A stretch of 35,687 bases of DNA from JANRIZ01 sp033764445 (GTDB taxonomy: Bacteria; Verrucomicrobiota; Verrucomicrobiia; JAWXBN01): NCBI GenBank assembly GCA_033764445.1, contig JANRIZ010000029.1:1-35687 (forward strand), written 5' to 3'. A program made the translations under genes and the position numbers. The notes under the pieces were generated by a model that saw nothing but the letters and a program-made list of their open reading frames with translations, was not told where the DNA came from and did not search any database. Position 1 is the stretch's first letter. Each line of letters starts with the position of its first letter. This document shows positions 6,757 through 14,379 of the stretch, one piece after another.

Positions 6757-8541
6757 TCAGAGCCGGGCGATGAGCATCTCGCGCTGGTAGATCATTTCCT
6801 TGGGCAGGTAGGTGTAGAGCTTGATGAAGAGTTCGTCCTGAAGGATGGCCTCCTTTTTCCATTCCTCGATGTCGATTTCCTGCGCCTGCATGAATTTTTT
6901 GTCCGTCCCCTCGGGCATGCCCTCAAAGTCGATGTCCTCCGGGCGCGGGATCCAGCCCAGGGGGGTTTCGTGGGCACCGGCACTGCCGCTGCAGCGGTCC
7001 ACGATCCATTTGAGCACGCGCATGTTTTCGCCAAAACCCGGCCACAGGAATTTCCCCTCCGCATCCTTGCGGAACCAGTTCACATGGAAAATGCGCGGCG
7101 GATACTTGAGCAATTTGCGGAGATTGAACCAGTGACGGAAATAATGGGCCATGTTGTAGCCGCAGAAAGGGAGCATGGCCATGGGGTCACGACGCAACTG
7201 ACCCGTGGCTCCGATGGCCGCGGCGGTTGTTTCCGAGCCCATGGTGGCGCCGAGATAGACCCCATGGATCCAGTTGAAGGCCTGAATGACCAGAGGCATG
7301 TTTTTGGCGCGGCGTCCGCCGAAGATGATGGCACTGATGGGGACCCCGTTGGGGTTGTTCCATTCCGGGTCTATCGTCGGACACTGGCTGGCCGGGGCGG
7401 TGAAACGCGAGTTTGCATGGGCCGCGGTCCGTCCGCAGCCGGGGGTCCAATCTTGCCCGGTCCAGTCGGTCAAACGGGCCGGGGCTTCTTTTGTCAGACC
7501 TTCCCACCAGACATCCCCGTCGGGAGTCAGAGCGACGTTTGTGAAAATGGAGTTGCGGGTGCAGGAGAGCAGGGCATTGGGGTTGGACTCCAGGGAGGTG
7601 CCGGGGGCCACCCCGAAAAAGCCCGCCTCGGGATTGATGGCATGGAGGGTGCCGTCCTCATTGGGGCGCATCCAGGCGATGTCATCGCCCACGGTCCAGA
7701 TTTTCCAGCCCTTGAAGCGTTCGGGCGGCACGAGCATGGCGAAGTTGGTTTTGCCGCAGGCACTGGGGAAGGCCGCCGCCACGTAATGTTTTTTCCCCGA
7801 GGGCGACTGCACGCCCATGATGAGCATGTGTTCGGCCAGCCATCCCTCGTCGCGGGCGATGACCGAGGCGATGCGCAGGGCAAAACATTTTTTTCCCAGC
7901 AGGGCATTGCCGCCGTAGCCGCTGCCGTAGGACCAGATTTCGCGGGTTTCCGGAAAGTGCACGATGTACTTGGTCTCCGGATTGCAGGGCCAGGCGACGT
8001 CCGTCTGGCCCGGGGCGAGGGGCGCGCCAACTGAATGGATGCAGGGGACAAATTCGCCGTTGTTGCCGAGCACCTCCCAGACCTGGCGGCCCATGCGGGT
8101 CATGATGCGCATGCTGGCGACGACATAGGGGGAATCGGTGAGCTGCACGCCGATGTAGGAAAGCTTCGAGCCCAGGGGACCCATGCTGAAGGGGATCACA
8201 TACAGGGTGCGTCCCCGCATACAGCCCCGGAGATGGTCGCGCAAAATGCGCTTCATATCGGCGGGCTCGTGCCAGTGGTTGGTCGGACCCGCGTCCGACG
8301 CGCGGGTCGAACAGATGAAGGTGCGGTCCTCGACACGGGCGACATCGGAGGGGTGGGACCGGGCGAGATAGGACCCGGGCCTTTTGGATTCATTGAGTCT
8401 GATGAGCATCCCCGAGGCGACCATTTCCGCCTTGAGTGTCTGATCCTCCTCCTCCGAGCCGTCGCACCAGTGGACCCGGTCGGGTTCGCACAGCGTTTTG
8501 AATTCTTCGATCCAGGCGAGCACTTTCGGGTGTGAGGTCAT
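6757..8541 (-). CDS. pckG: Phosphoenolpyruvate carboxykinase (GTP)
   Basis: The 594-residue enzyme converts oxaloacetate and GTP to PEP, GDP and CO2, the entry step of gluconeogenesis, in the cytoplasm. Its length and motifs are typical of the GTP-dependent family: the GYGGNALLGKKC block (209-220), the nucleotide-binding FPSACGKTN (258-266) with the family-specific reactive Cys, the metal-binding GDDIAWM (285-291), PGTSLESNPN (about 313-322) and the GVPISAIIFGGRRAK guanine-site region. The start is the ATG at 8541. The longer open frame upstream is a shadow of the neighbouring gene. No clear ribosome-binding site is visible. It is followed by the MEKHLA gene and preceded, 67 bases away, by the TIGR03943 gene, all on the same strand. 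Confidence 0.97.
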   Translation of the reverse strand: MTSHPKVLAWIEEFKTLCEPDRVHWCDGSEEEDQTLKAEMVASGMLIRLNESKRPGSYLARSHPSDVARVEDRTFICSTRASDAGPTNHWHEPADMKRILRDHLRGCMRGRTLYVIPFSMGPLGSKLSYIGVQLTDSPYVVASMRIMTRMGRQVWEVLGNNGEFVPCIHSVGAPLAPGQTDVAWPCNPETKYIVHFPETREIWSYGSGYGGNALLGKKCFALRIASVIARDEGWLAEHMLIMGVQSPSGKKHYVAAAFPSACGKTNFAMLVPPERFKGWKIWTVGDDIAWMRPNEDGTLHAINPEAGFFGVAPGTSLESNPNALLSCTRNSIFTNVALTPDGDVWWEGLTKEAPARLTDWTGQDWTPGCGRTAAHANSRFTAPASQCPTIDPEWNNPNGVPISAIIFGGRRAKNMPLVIQAFNWIHGVYLGATMGSETTAAAIGATGQLRRDPMAMLPFCGYNMAHYFRHWFNLRKLLKYPPRIFHVNWFRKDAEGKFLWPGFGENMRVLKWIVDRCSGSAGAHETPLGWIPRPEDIDFEGMPEGTDKKFMQAQEIDIEEWKKEAILQDELFIKLYTYLPKEMIYQREMLIARL

Positions 8542-8608
8542 TGTCAGTGGGGGGTCGGGGTAAAGGATGGGGCCATTTTCCTGAGAAATCAAGGCCGGTG
8601 GCGGCGGG

Positions 8609-9430
8609 TCAGTACAGGTAGGAATCCGGCGGAGCGGGGGCCGGGGCGATGTTTGTGACGTTGATTTCAGGGACAAAACGGCCGTTGACATCGCGGAAGA
8701 CCAGAACCCCCGTGAAGGTGTACCAGGCCATTTCCTTGAGGTGCGGGTCGGTCGCACTGTGCATGAGCAGGCCCACGGGGCGGGCGTCGGCGGCGCAGCA
8801 GGTGATGTAGAGTCTGACCCCATAGAACCGTTTGGGATCACGGGCCACGCCCGGCGAATCCTGATACACCGCCTGGGCGGTGACCGAGACCCGCTGCCCG
8901 GCCAGTTCCTTCCGGGCCACCGGTTCGGAGGCCACCAGCAGCAACTCCACGACATCGGATTCGTACACCTGGCCGGGGGCGAGGACCGACTGGATTTCCT
9001 CGGCGGTCATGGTCTGGCCCGGTTCGCTCCCCCCTGCCGCCGCGGCGGGGGGCGGGAGGGAACCGACGCCGCGGTTGCGGACAAACTGGGCGCTGAAGGA
9101 ATCCGTATCGATCAGGAAACAGAAGAGGGCCGGGAGAATCAGAAAAGCATGGCCCAGGGCCTGGCCCAGGTTGAATTCCTGACTGCCCCGGCAGAGGTCG
9201 TCGCAGATGAGGGCCGATGGGCCGTGGATAAACAGTTCCAAGAGGCGGAAAAAAAGGCTGGCCATCAGCAGACAGCCCGAAAGGAAGGTGTAAATCCGGT
9301 AGTCCGGATGGATCAGTCCCGAGAGGGAAGGGGTGACATAAAAGTAAATGAGCAGCAACGCCCACACGCTCAGGGAGAGCAGGGGCAATGCGGCCGCCAG
9401 GACCTTTCCAAGGGGCAGGGGTTGGCTCAT
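8609..9430 (-). CDS. TIGR03943/DUF1980 family putative permease partner (YcgQ-like)
   Basis: The 273-residue protein has an N-terminal membrane half with helices at about 10-32, 45-66 and 92-106, a Pro/Ala/Gly-rich linker (about 125-137), and a soluble C-terminal half. The C-terminal half carries the family's ITCCAADARPVGLL block (Cys 211 and 212) and ends with a beta-rich VNGRFVPEINVTNIAP. Proteins of this family are nearly always encoded beside a DUF318 permease, as in Bacillus ycgR-ycgQ, and are thought to work with it. The ATG overlaps the permease stop (ATGA, 9427-9430), so the two are translationally coupled. The paired cysteines could bind a metal or be redox-active, but that is inference. 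Confidence 0.82.
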   Translation of the reverse strand: MSQPLPLGKVLAAALPLLSLSVWALLLIYFYVTPSLSGLIHPDYRIYTFLSGCLLMASLFFRLLELFIHGPSALICDDLCRGSQEFNLGQALGHAFLILPALFCFLIDTDSFSAQFVRNRGVGSLPPPAAAAGGSEPGQTMTAEEIQSVLAPGQVYESDVVELLLVASEPVARKELAGQRVSVTAQAVYQDSPGVARDPKRFYGVRLYITCCAADARPVGLLMHSATDPHLKEMAWYTFTGVLVFRDVNGRFVPEINVTNIAPAPAPPDSYLY

Positions 9431-10368
9431 AATATCCTCAGGTAATGGATGGCCAGGGTCCCGAGGGATACGAGCAGGTAGAGGGTGATGACCAGACGCA
9501 GGACAAAACGGCGGTTGAAGGCGAAGAGGTAGAGGAACATCAGTTTGAGGTCGAACATCGGGCCGAAAACCAGGAAGGCCAGGCGGGAGGACTGGGGCAT
9601 CGTGGTGAAGACCGCCGCGACAAAGGCATCCGAGGAACTGCACAGGCTCAGCAGGACGGCCACCCCCATCATCAGCTGGATGGCCACAAACGGATGTCCC
9701 GCCCATTCCAGCAAGAGGGACTGGTTGAAGGACGTGCTCAGAAGCGCTGCGGCGGCCGAGCCCAGGACCAGATACATCAGCACATCCAGAAAGTCCGTGA
9801 CCACGCAGTGCAGGACATGGCGGCCTTTGGCCGAAAGGGGCAGCTCGGAGGGGTCGGTCTCCCGGACGGGAAGGCCCCCGGCAAAAAGGTTGCGACGGAC
9901 CGGGCCGAGCAGGTCCGGACGGAGGATGGCCGCCGCAGGCAGACGCAGCAGACTCCATCCGACCAGGACGGCCACCGCGTATCCCAGGCCCACGCGTGCG
10001 ACCGTCATCATTTCCGCCCCCTGGTTTTTGAAGGCCACCAGGGTGCTGCCGATGACCACCACATTGACAATCGGGCTGGCGAGCATGTAGGTGACCGCGC
10101 AGGGCACCGGCAATCCCTTGCGCAACATGCGCCGCAGCACCGGGAGAATGCCGCATTCGCACAGGGGAAACAAAAGTCCGAGCAGTCCGGAGGTCGCCAC
10201 GGCCAGAAACCGGTTGCGGGGGATCAGACGGGCAAAAACTGCCGGGGGCAGGAAGGCATCGACGATTGCCGCCAGGAGGGTGCCCGCCAGCAGAAAGGGA
10301 ATGCCCTGGAAGAGAATGCTGATCCAGGCTCTGGCAAAATCGTTCAGATGGAATTGGAACCAGTCCAT
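9427..10368 (-). CDS. DUF318/ArsP-type permease (YcgR-like)
   Basis: The 313-residue polytopic membrane protein belongs to the PF03773 permease family, which includes ArsP, an exporter of organoarsenicals. Characteristic features are the FPLCECGILPVLRRMLRKG segment with the CECG motif at 70-73, the ASPIVNVVVIGSTL helix, and a second SLCSSSDAFVAAVF segment in the C-terminal half, reflecting the family's internal two-fold repeat. About eight hydrophobic helices can be counted. The ATG at 10368 is chosen over a TTG at 10407 because it begins directly with the amphipathic helix typical of the family. Substrate is not predictable. Coupling to the downstream TIGR03943 gene supports a two-component membrane complex. 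Confidence 0.85.
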   Translation of the reverse strand: MDWFQFHLNDFARAWISILFQGIPFLLAGTLLAAIVDAFLPPAVFARLIPRNRFLAVATSGLLGLLFPLCECGILPVLRRMLRKGLPVPCAVTYMLASPIVNVVVIGSTLVAFKNQGAEMMTVARVGLGYAVAVLVGWSLLRLPAAAILRPDLLGPVRRNLFAGGLPVRETDPSELPLSAKGRHVLHCVVTDFLDVLMYLVLGSAAAALLSTSFNQSLLLEWAGHPFVAIQLMMGVAVLLSLCSSSDAFVAAVFTTMPQSSRLAFLVFGPMFDLKLMFLYLFAFNRRFVLRLVITLYLLVSLGTLAIHYLRIL

Positions 10369-10469
10369 GGGGAAGGCTGGGAATCCGGGCGGCAAGAGGC
10401 AAGCCAAAAACGGATCGGTGCGGGGGGGATGGCGGCGCCTGGTCGGGGCATCTCTTGTTTTGAAGGACT

Positions 10470-11447
10470 CTAGAGCAGGGCCACCGGCAGACCTTCCTCC
10501 GCGAGTGGTGGGGGGGAACCCCCTTGCAGAAGGGAGCCGATCCGTTCCAACTCCTGCGCAAAATGCGGGTCATTCGCGGCGCGAAGATCGACCCGTTTGA
10601 GAAGGTGGGTGATGGCACTGCCGTCCGCGTAACCCTTTTCCCGGGCCAGATCGGTCCCGCGTTCTCCGCAGATTTTTGCGCGGGCCCAGATTTCAATTTC
10701 CGGGTCCGGGTTGAGTTGCCCGATCAGAAAGGCGCGGGCGCGGGATTGTTCCTGAGAATGCTGGCGCAACCAGCTCTGTTCCTGCCGTCCCGGTTTTTGG
10801 GTCATCAGCGTGCTGATTTTTTCGATGAACCGTGGGCCGCCGAGGATCAGTCCGCGTTTGACCTGCGACCAGGGATCGGGGAGGAACTGGGAGGAGAGAA
10901 TGTCGCCGATGCGGGCGGGGTAGTTCCCGAAGAGATCCAGAGGGCTGAGGTCCAGCCAGGGTTTGTCGGTCCGACCCGCGAGGTAGTCGGCATGACTGCT
11001 CCAGGGACTGGATGCGAGGGCGGGAATTTTTGCCGGAACGATGACTTTTTTGCCGTAGCGGCGTCGGGTGATGGGATTGAGGTGAATTGAAAGAATGACA
11101 TCCTGCAGCTGTGGGGAGCCCGGCTCGAGGAGGTGCGATTTGAAGCGTCCGGCGAAGACGTGGCCCGTGCTTTTGTGGCGACGGTTGTAGCGGAGGGAAA
11201 ACGTTGTTTGAAACCAACCGAATGCGCGGCTGAGATTGGCCTGGGGTGTCGAGATGACGAGATGAAAGTGGTCATCGAGGAGGGCGTAGGCGTGGAGGAG
11301 GAAACCGAAGCGGTCGCGGGCTTCGAGAAGGGAGTTGAGCAAGAGCTGGCGGCTATGGTCCGATTTGAGGACCGGCTGACGGGCATTGCCCCGGGCCGCG
11401 ATGTGGTAGCAGGCGTTTTGGAATTCGATTCGGATGGGTCTGGCCAT
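10470..11447 (-). CDS. REP-associated tyrosine transposase-like protein (RAYT), possibly inactive
   Basis: The 325-residue protein belongs to the IS200/IS605-related Y1 transposase family (PF01797), in the RAYT group that is normally single-copy and linked to REP palindromes. Visible marks are YHIAARGNARQPVL near the N-terminus, the metal-binding HUH motif as HFH (60-62), and GHVFAGRFKS (95-104). The usual YIHLNP block reads SIHLNP (120-125), so the Tyr normally taken as the nucleophile is Ser here. The C-terminal third (about 200-325), with ARAFLIGQL and GTDLAREKGYADGSA, fits the extra helical DnaA-C-like region of long RAYTs. No inverted-repeat ends or REP-like hairpins flank the gene. It is probably a domesticated or decaying gene and not an insertion sequence. 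Confidence 0.85.
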   Translation of the reverse strand: MARPIRIEFQNACYHIAARGNARQPVLKSDHSRQLLLNSLLEARDRFGFLLHAYALLDDHFHLVISTPQANLSRAFGWFQTTFSLRYNRRHKSTGHVFAGRFKSHLLEPGSPQLQDVILSIHLNPITRRRYGKKVIVPAKIPALASSPWSSHADYLAGRTDKPWLDLSPLDLFGNYPARIGDILSSQFLPDPWSQVKRGLILGGPRFIEKISTLMTQKPGRQEQSWLRQHSQEQSRARAFLIGQLNPDPEIEIWARAKICGERGTDLAREKGYADGSAITHLLKRVDLRAANDPHFAQELERIGSLLQGGSPPPLAEEGLPVALL

Positions 11448-11541
11448 GAATTTTAAATATTCAAGCTCCGACCCCGCAAGAATGCAATCAAAAAACTATG
11501 GGAAATCGGGGGATGATGGGAAGGGAGGCGGCATCGCAGGA

Positions 11542-11987
11542 TTAGGATTTCACGGACTGGGCAGAGTGGATCAGGGCGAGGATTGAGACAAGGAAGAGAA
11601 TGACCGCCAAGAGGAGAAAAAACCAATGAATGGCAAAAAACAGGATTGGAAAAAATGAAGGGAGGGAAGATGAAAGGGAGGGGAGCCAGGCGAAGAAAAC
11701 GGAAATCAGGGAAAGGATGCTGGCGACAAAGAGGTCAATGGCGGTCCGATAGACTTTTTTGAGCAAGTCCTCGGAGGCAAAGACCGGGGGAACCCGCACC
11801 AATTGAACCCCAAGGCACTCAAGGAGAGCAGAATGACAAAGGAGGAGAGGGGCAGGACCTCGGTCTGATTGGAGAGTTCCGCAAATTGCGCCAGGAGCAG
11901 CACGGTCACAACCAGCATCAGCATCGGGGGAAGCACGGTGAAACTGATCCTGAGAACCAGGGTGCGGAGCGTCGGGAGAAGAGACAT
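11542..11987 (-). pseudogene. Small four-helix membrane protein, apparently frameshifted
   Basis: Two overlapping frames each encode half of what looks like one membrane protein of about 145 residues. The first (ATG 11987) gives RISFTVLPPMLMLVVTVLLL and SFVILLSLSALGF, then turns into Pro/Arg/Ser-rich nonsense. The second, ending at 11542, continues with VRVPPVFASEDLLKKVYR, then FVASILSLISVFFAWL and FFAIHWFFLLLAVILFLVSIL. The switch point lies near 11780-11805, close to a CCCCC run at the GTTCCCCCGG site. A single-base indel, or two separate overlapping genes with a TTG start for the second, would both fit. No family is recognised, and no neighbouring gene suggests a role. Confidence 0.5.
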
Positions 11988-12085
11988 GGGGGCGGGTTCC
12001 GTTCGGGTTTGATGAGAGGGACGACAGTCTGTGTCATTGTGAAGGGAGTGGCAATTTGATCCTGATGCTCCCGCTTGGACGCCGG

Positions 12086-13498
12086 CTAGACGAACTTCAG
12101 TTTCCGTGCCGCCAGAACCAGCATTTTGAGCAGGAGCCAGCCATGGCGCCAGCGCTGGATGTTGGTGGTGCCGTAGGTGCGTTCGCGGTAGCGGATGGGG
12201 ATGTCCGTGATTTTGAGGTTCAGGCGGCAGGCCCCGAAGAGAAGGTCAAAGTCCCCGAACGGATCGAAGTCGCCAAAAAAGGAGCGGTTGCGGGCGATCG
12301 CTTCATAATCCTTCCGGAACAACACCTTCGTGCCGCAGAGAGTGTCTTTCAGGGGCTGACCCAGAACCCAGGAGAAGGCAAGGCTGAAAAACTTGTTGGC
12401 GCACATGTTCAGGAACCGCATCGCCTGTTTTTCCATCGGATAGACCAGGCGGACCCCGTTGGCAAACTCCGCCTGACCCGAGGCCAGCACGTTGTAGAAT
12501 TTCGGCAATTCCTCCGGGGGAACCGTCAGGTCCGCATCGAGAATCATCAGGATGTCCCCGGTGGCGCGGTCAAAACCCTCCCGGACCGCATTGCCCTTGC
12601 CTGTGCCCGACTGACGGAGGGCGATGATTGTGCGGTCCGGATGTTTGTTCACCAGGAGCTGGATTTGCTCCCAGGTGTCATCACGGGAATGGCCCTCGAC
12701 AAAGATCAACTCCGTCGAGCGGCCCATGGTGGGAATCCGATCCGGCATCCCGGCCATGTTCCCCGCCTCGTTGCGGGCGGGAATGATCACGGAAACCGAA
12801 AAGCCCTCCCCTTTTGTGTCCGGCTTGGGCCGGGCGACCATCAGAATGGTCAGACAGGCCCAGGGAAAAAACGGGGCCAGAAAGCGGTTGATCCCCGTGC
12901 CCAAGCCGAGGAGGGGGAAGGGGGACAGGAGACGGGGCTGGCAGGAGACCGTTTCCCATCCCGCCAACACGAGCAGATTGTGCGCATCCGCCCGGCTGAG
13001 CCAGTTCCCCTGCGGGGAGGCGGGTGTGAGCCCCATCAGCTCCGCCACCGCCAGGACCGGACGCCAGAGCGTGTTGTGAAAGTTGAGGATCAGCCGGGTC
13101 CGGGGGGAGGAGACCGAGCGGATGGTTTCAAGAAGGACCTGGACATCGGCGGAGAAATTGAGCGTCTCCGAAAGAATCAGCACATCAAAGGTCCGGTCCA
13201 GCCGCAGGGTCTCCCCGGCCTGCACCTCGAAGCGTCCGTGCGGCAGGCGTTGGCGGGCCGCGGCGATCTGGGTCGGACTGAGGTCCACGCCGGTGATGTC
13301 CGTATTGGGCAGGAGTGCGAGCAGGTCCCCCTGGCCGCACCCGATCTCGAGGATGCTGGCCTCGGGGGGGATCAGGTTCCGGTAATAATGCGCGAGGACA
13401 CGGCGATAGGCGCGGGAGGCCGCGGTGGGGGTTGCGCCGGGGCCTTCAAAATGGGCGCGGACTGCATCCAGACGGTTTTGGGAATAAAACGGATTCAC
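12086..13498 (-). CDS. Methyltransferase-glycosyltransferase family 2 fusion protein
   Basis: The 470-residue protein joins two enzymes. Residues about 40-220 are a class I SAM methyltransferase with ILEIGCGQGDLL (49-60) and the following acidic GVDLS. Residues about 234-470 are a GT2 glycosyltransferase of the dolichol-phosphate-mannose-synthase type, with VSVIIPARNE (235-244), VEGHSRDDT (267-275), the metal-binding DAD (321-323) and a late GDFDPFGDFDLLF block. No C-terminal membrane helices are present, so it would act at the cytoplasmic face. The GTG at 13498 is the best start before the first conserved residue. The frame stays open to 13900, but the upstream part is a shadow of the next gene and no ribosome-binding site is evident. 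It is the last gene of the 23-gene run. Confidence 0.82.
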   Translation of the reverse strand: MNPFYSQNRLDAVRAHFEGPGATPTAASRAYRRVLAHYYRNLIPPEASILEIGCGQGDLLALLPNTDITGVDLSPTQIAAARQRLPHGRFEVQAGETLRLDRTFDVLILSETLNFSADVQVLLETIRSVSSPRTRLILNFHNTLWRPVLAVAELMGLTPASPQGNWLSRADAHNLLVLAGWETVSCQPRLLSPFPLLGLGTGINRFLAPFFPWACLTILMVARPKPDTKGEGFSVSVIIPARNEAGNMAGMPDRIPTMGRSTELIFVEGHSRDDTWEQIQLLVNKHPDRTIIALRQSGTGKGNAVREGFDRATGDILMILDADLTVPPEELPKFYNVLASGQAEFANGVRLVYPMEKQAMRFLNMCANKFFSLAFSWVLGQPLKDTLCGTKVLFRKDYEAIARNRSFFGDFDPFGDFDLLFGACRLNLKITDIPIRYRERTYGTTNIQRWRHGWLLLKMLVLAARKLKFV

Positions 13499-13593
13499 AA
13501 CGTGTGGAGAGGAGTGGTCACTGCGGGGTCGGGGCGATCCGGGTGTTTGTGAGGGGTAAAATAAGCCTTTTTTAAACCGACCACAAGGGGCAA

Positions 13594-14379
13594 TCAGGGA
13601 GCCGCCGGAGCGGGGGCCGATTCCAGAACCACGAGCATGCGGCTGGCGGAAATCCGGGGAAACAGACCCAGCAGGATGTTGAGCCCCCTGAGCACCGGGT
13701 GGAGCGCTGTGGGATACAGCTGCGGCCCCGTGAAGCCACCGGAGGCCAGGTAGTCGAGGGCCGGCAGAAGGAGAACCTTTTTGATCTGCCAGGAGGACAG
13801 CCCGCCAGGGATTTCCTTCCGCAAAAAAATCCGCCACGCATTTCCCTGGGCCGCGTAGTAAGGCGCCTGGGAGGGATCGAATCCGTCCGGGGCCGTCCAT
13901 GAAATGGGGTCGCGGAGCGCGAGAGGTTCCGGATGAAATCCCCCGTAGACGATTTTTCCGGGAAACCCCGCTGCCGGCTCAAAAAGAATCAGACGTCCCT
14001 GCGGATGCAGGACCCGGAGAAATTCCGCAAGGGCCGAACCCGGGTATTGGAGGTGGTGAAAAACATCAAAAAGAATCAGGTGGGAAAGGGCGTGATCCGG
14101 AAAGTCCAGACGGTAGGCATTTTCCTGACGGTCCAGCCAGGGATTGGGGAAGAGGTCGGAGGTGATGCAGTCGGGGAGGACCTCCTTGATGGCGCCGATT
14201 CCCGAGCCCAGTTCCAGGATTTTTCCGGGCAGGGCGGGATTGATCTGGGCGGCGATCAGGAGGTGGAAGTCCCGGTAGATTTTTCTCAGAAGTGGTTTGG
14301 ACCTCCACAGCTGCCGGTTTCTGTGGATTTCCTCATTATGCTGAAGGGCGGGAGCCGTCACGACGGGGGTCCGGGTCAC
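13594..14379 (-). CDS. Class I SAM-dependent methyltransferase
   Basis: The 261-residue protein carries the SAM-binding ILELGSGIGAI (54-64) and a FDVFHHLQYPGSALAEFLRVL segment (split across 104-124) typical of Methyltransf_11-type enzymes. RLILFEPAAGFPGKIVYGG follows. The GTG start at 14379 overlaps the stop of the GDP-fucose synthase gene (GTGA, 14376-14379), which supports coupled translation. A second GTG lies at 14361. The C-terminal third is hydrophobic and not recognised. By context it probably modifies a sugar or a lipid-linked glycan. The substrate is unknown. Confidence 0.8.
   Translation of the reverse strand: MTRTPVVTAPALQHNEEIHRNRQLWRSKPLLRKIYRDFHLLIAAQINPALPGKILELGSGIGAIKEVLPDCITSDLFPNPWLDRQENAYRLDFPDHALSHLILFDVFHHLQYPGSALAEFLRVLHPQGRLILFEPAAGFPGKIVYGGFHPEPLALRDPISWTAPDGFDPSQAPYYAAQGNAWRIFLRKEIPGGLSSWQIKKVLLLPALDYLASGGFTGPQLYPTALHPVLRGLNILLGLFPRISASRMLVVLESAPAPAAP

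Noticed and set aside
6646..8034. Long + strand open frame opposite pckG (and similar ones at 9445-10473, 12056-13552, 16656-17810, 23292-24371 and 25435-26724)
   Set aside because: These are antisense shadows of strongly conserved genes in GC-rich DNA. Their translations are rich in Gly, Arg, His and Gln and show no family motif.
8609..10696. One 695-residue protein on the - strand
   Set aside because: Only the last 273 residues match a family. The rest is a frame-shadow of the permease gene, and the real start overlaps the permease stop at 9428-9430.
12086..13900. Start of the methyltransferase-GT2 fusion at 13900
   Set aside because: The first roughly 134 residues are a shadow of the gene at 13594-14379, with Pro/Gly/Arg-rich composition and no conserved feature.
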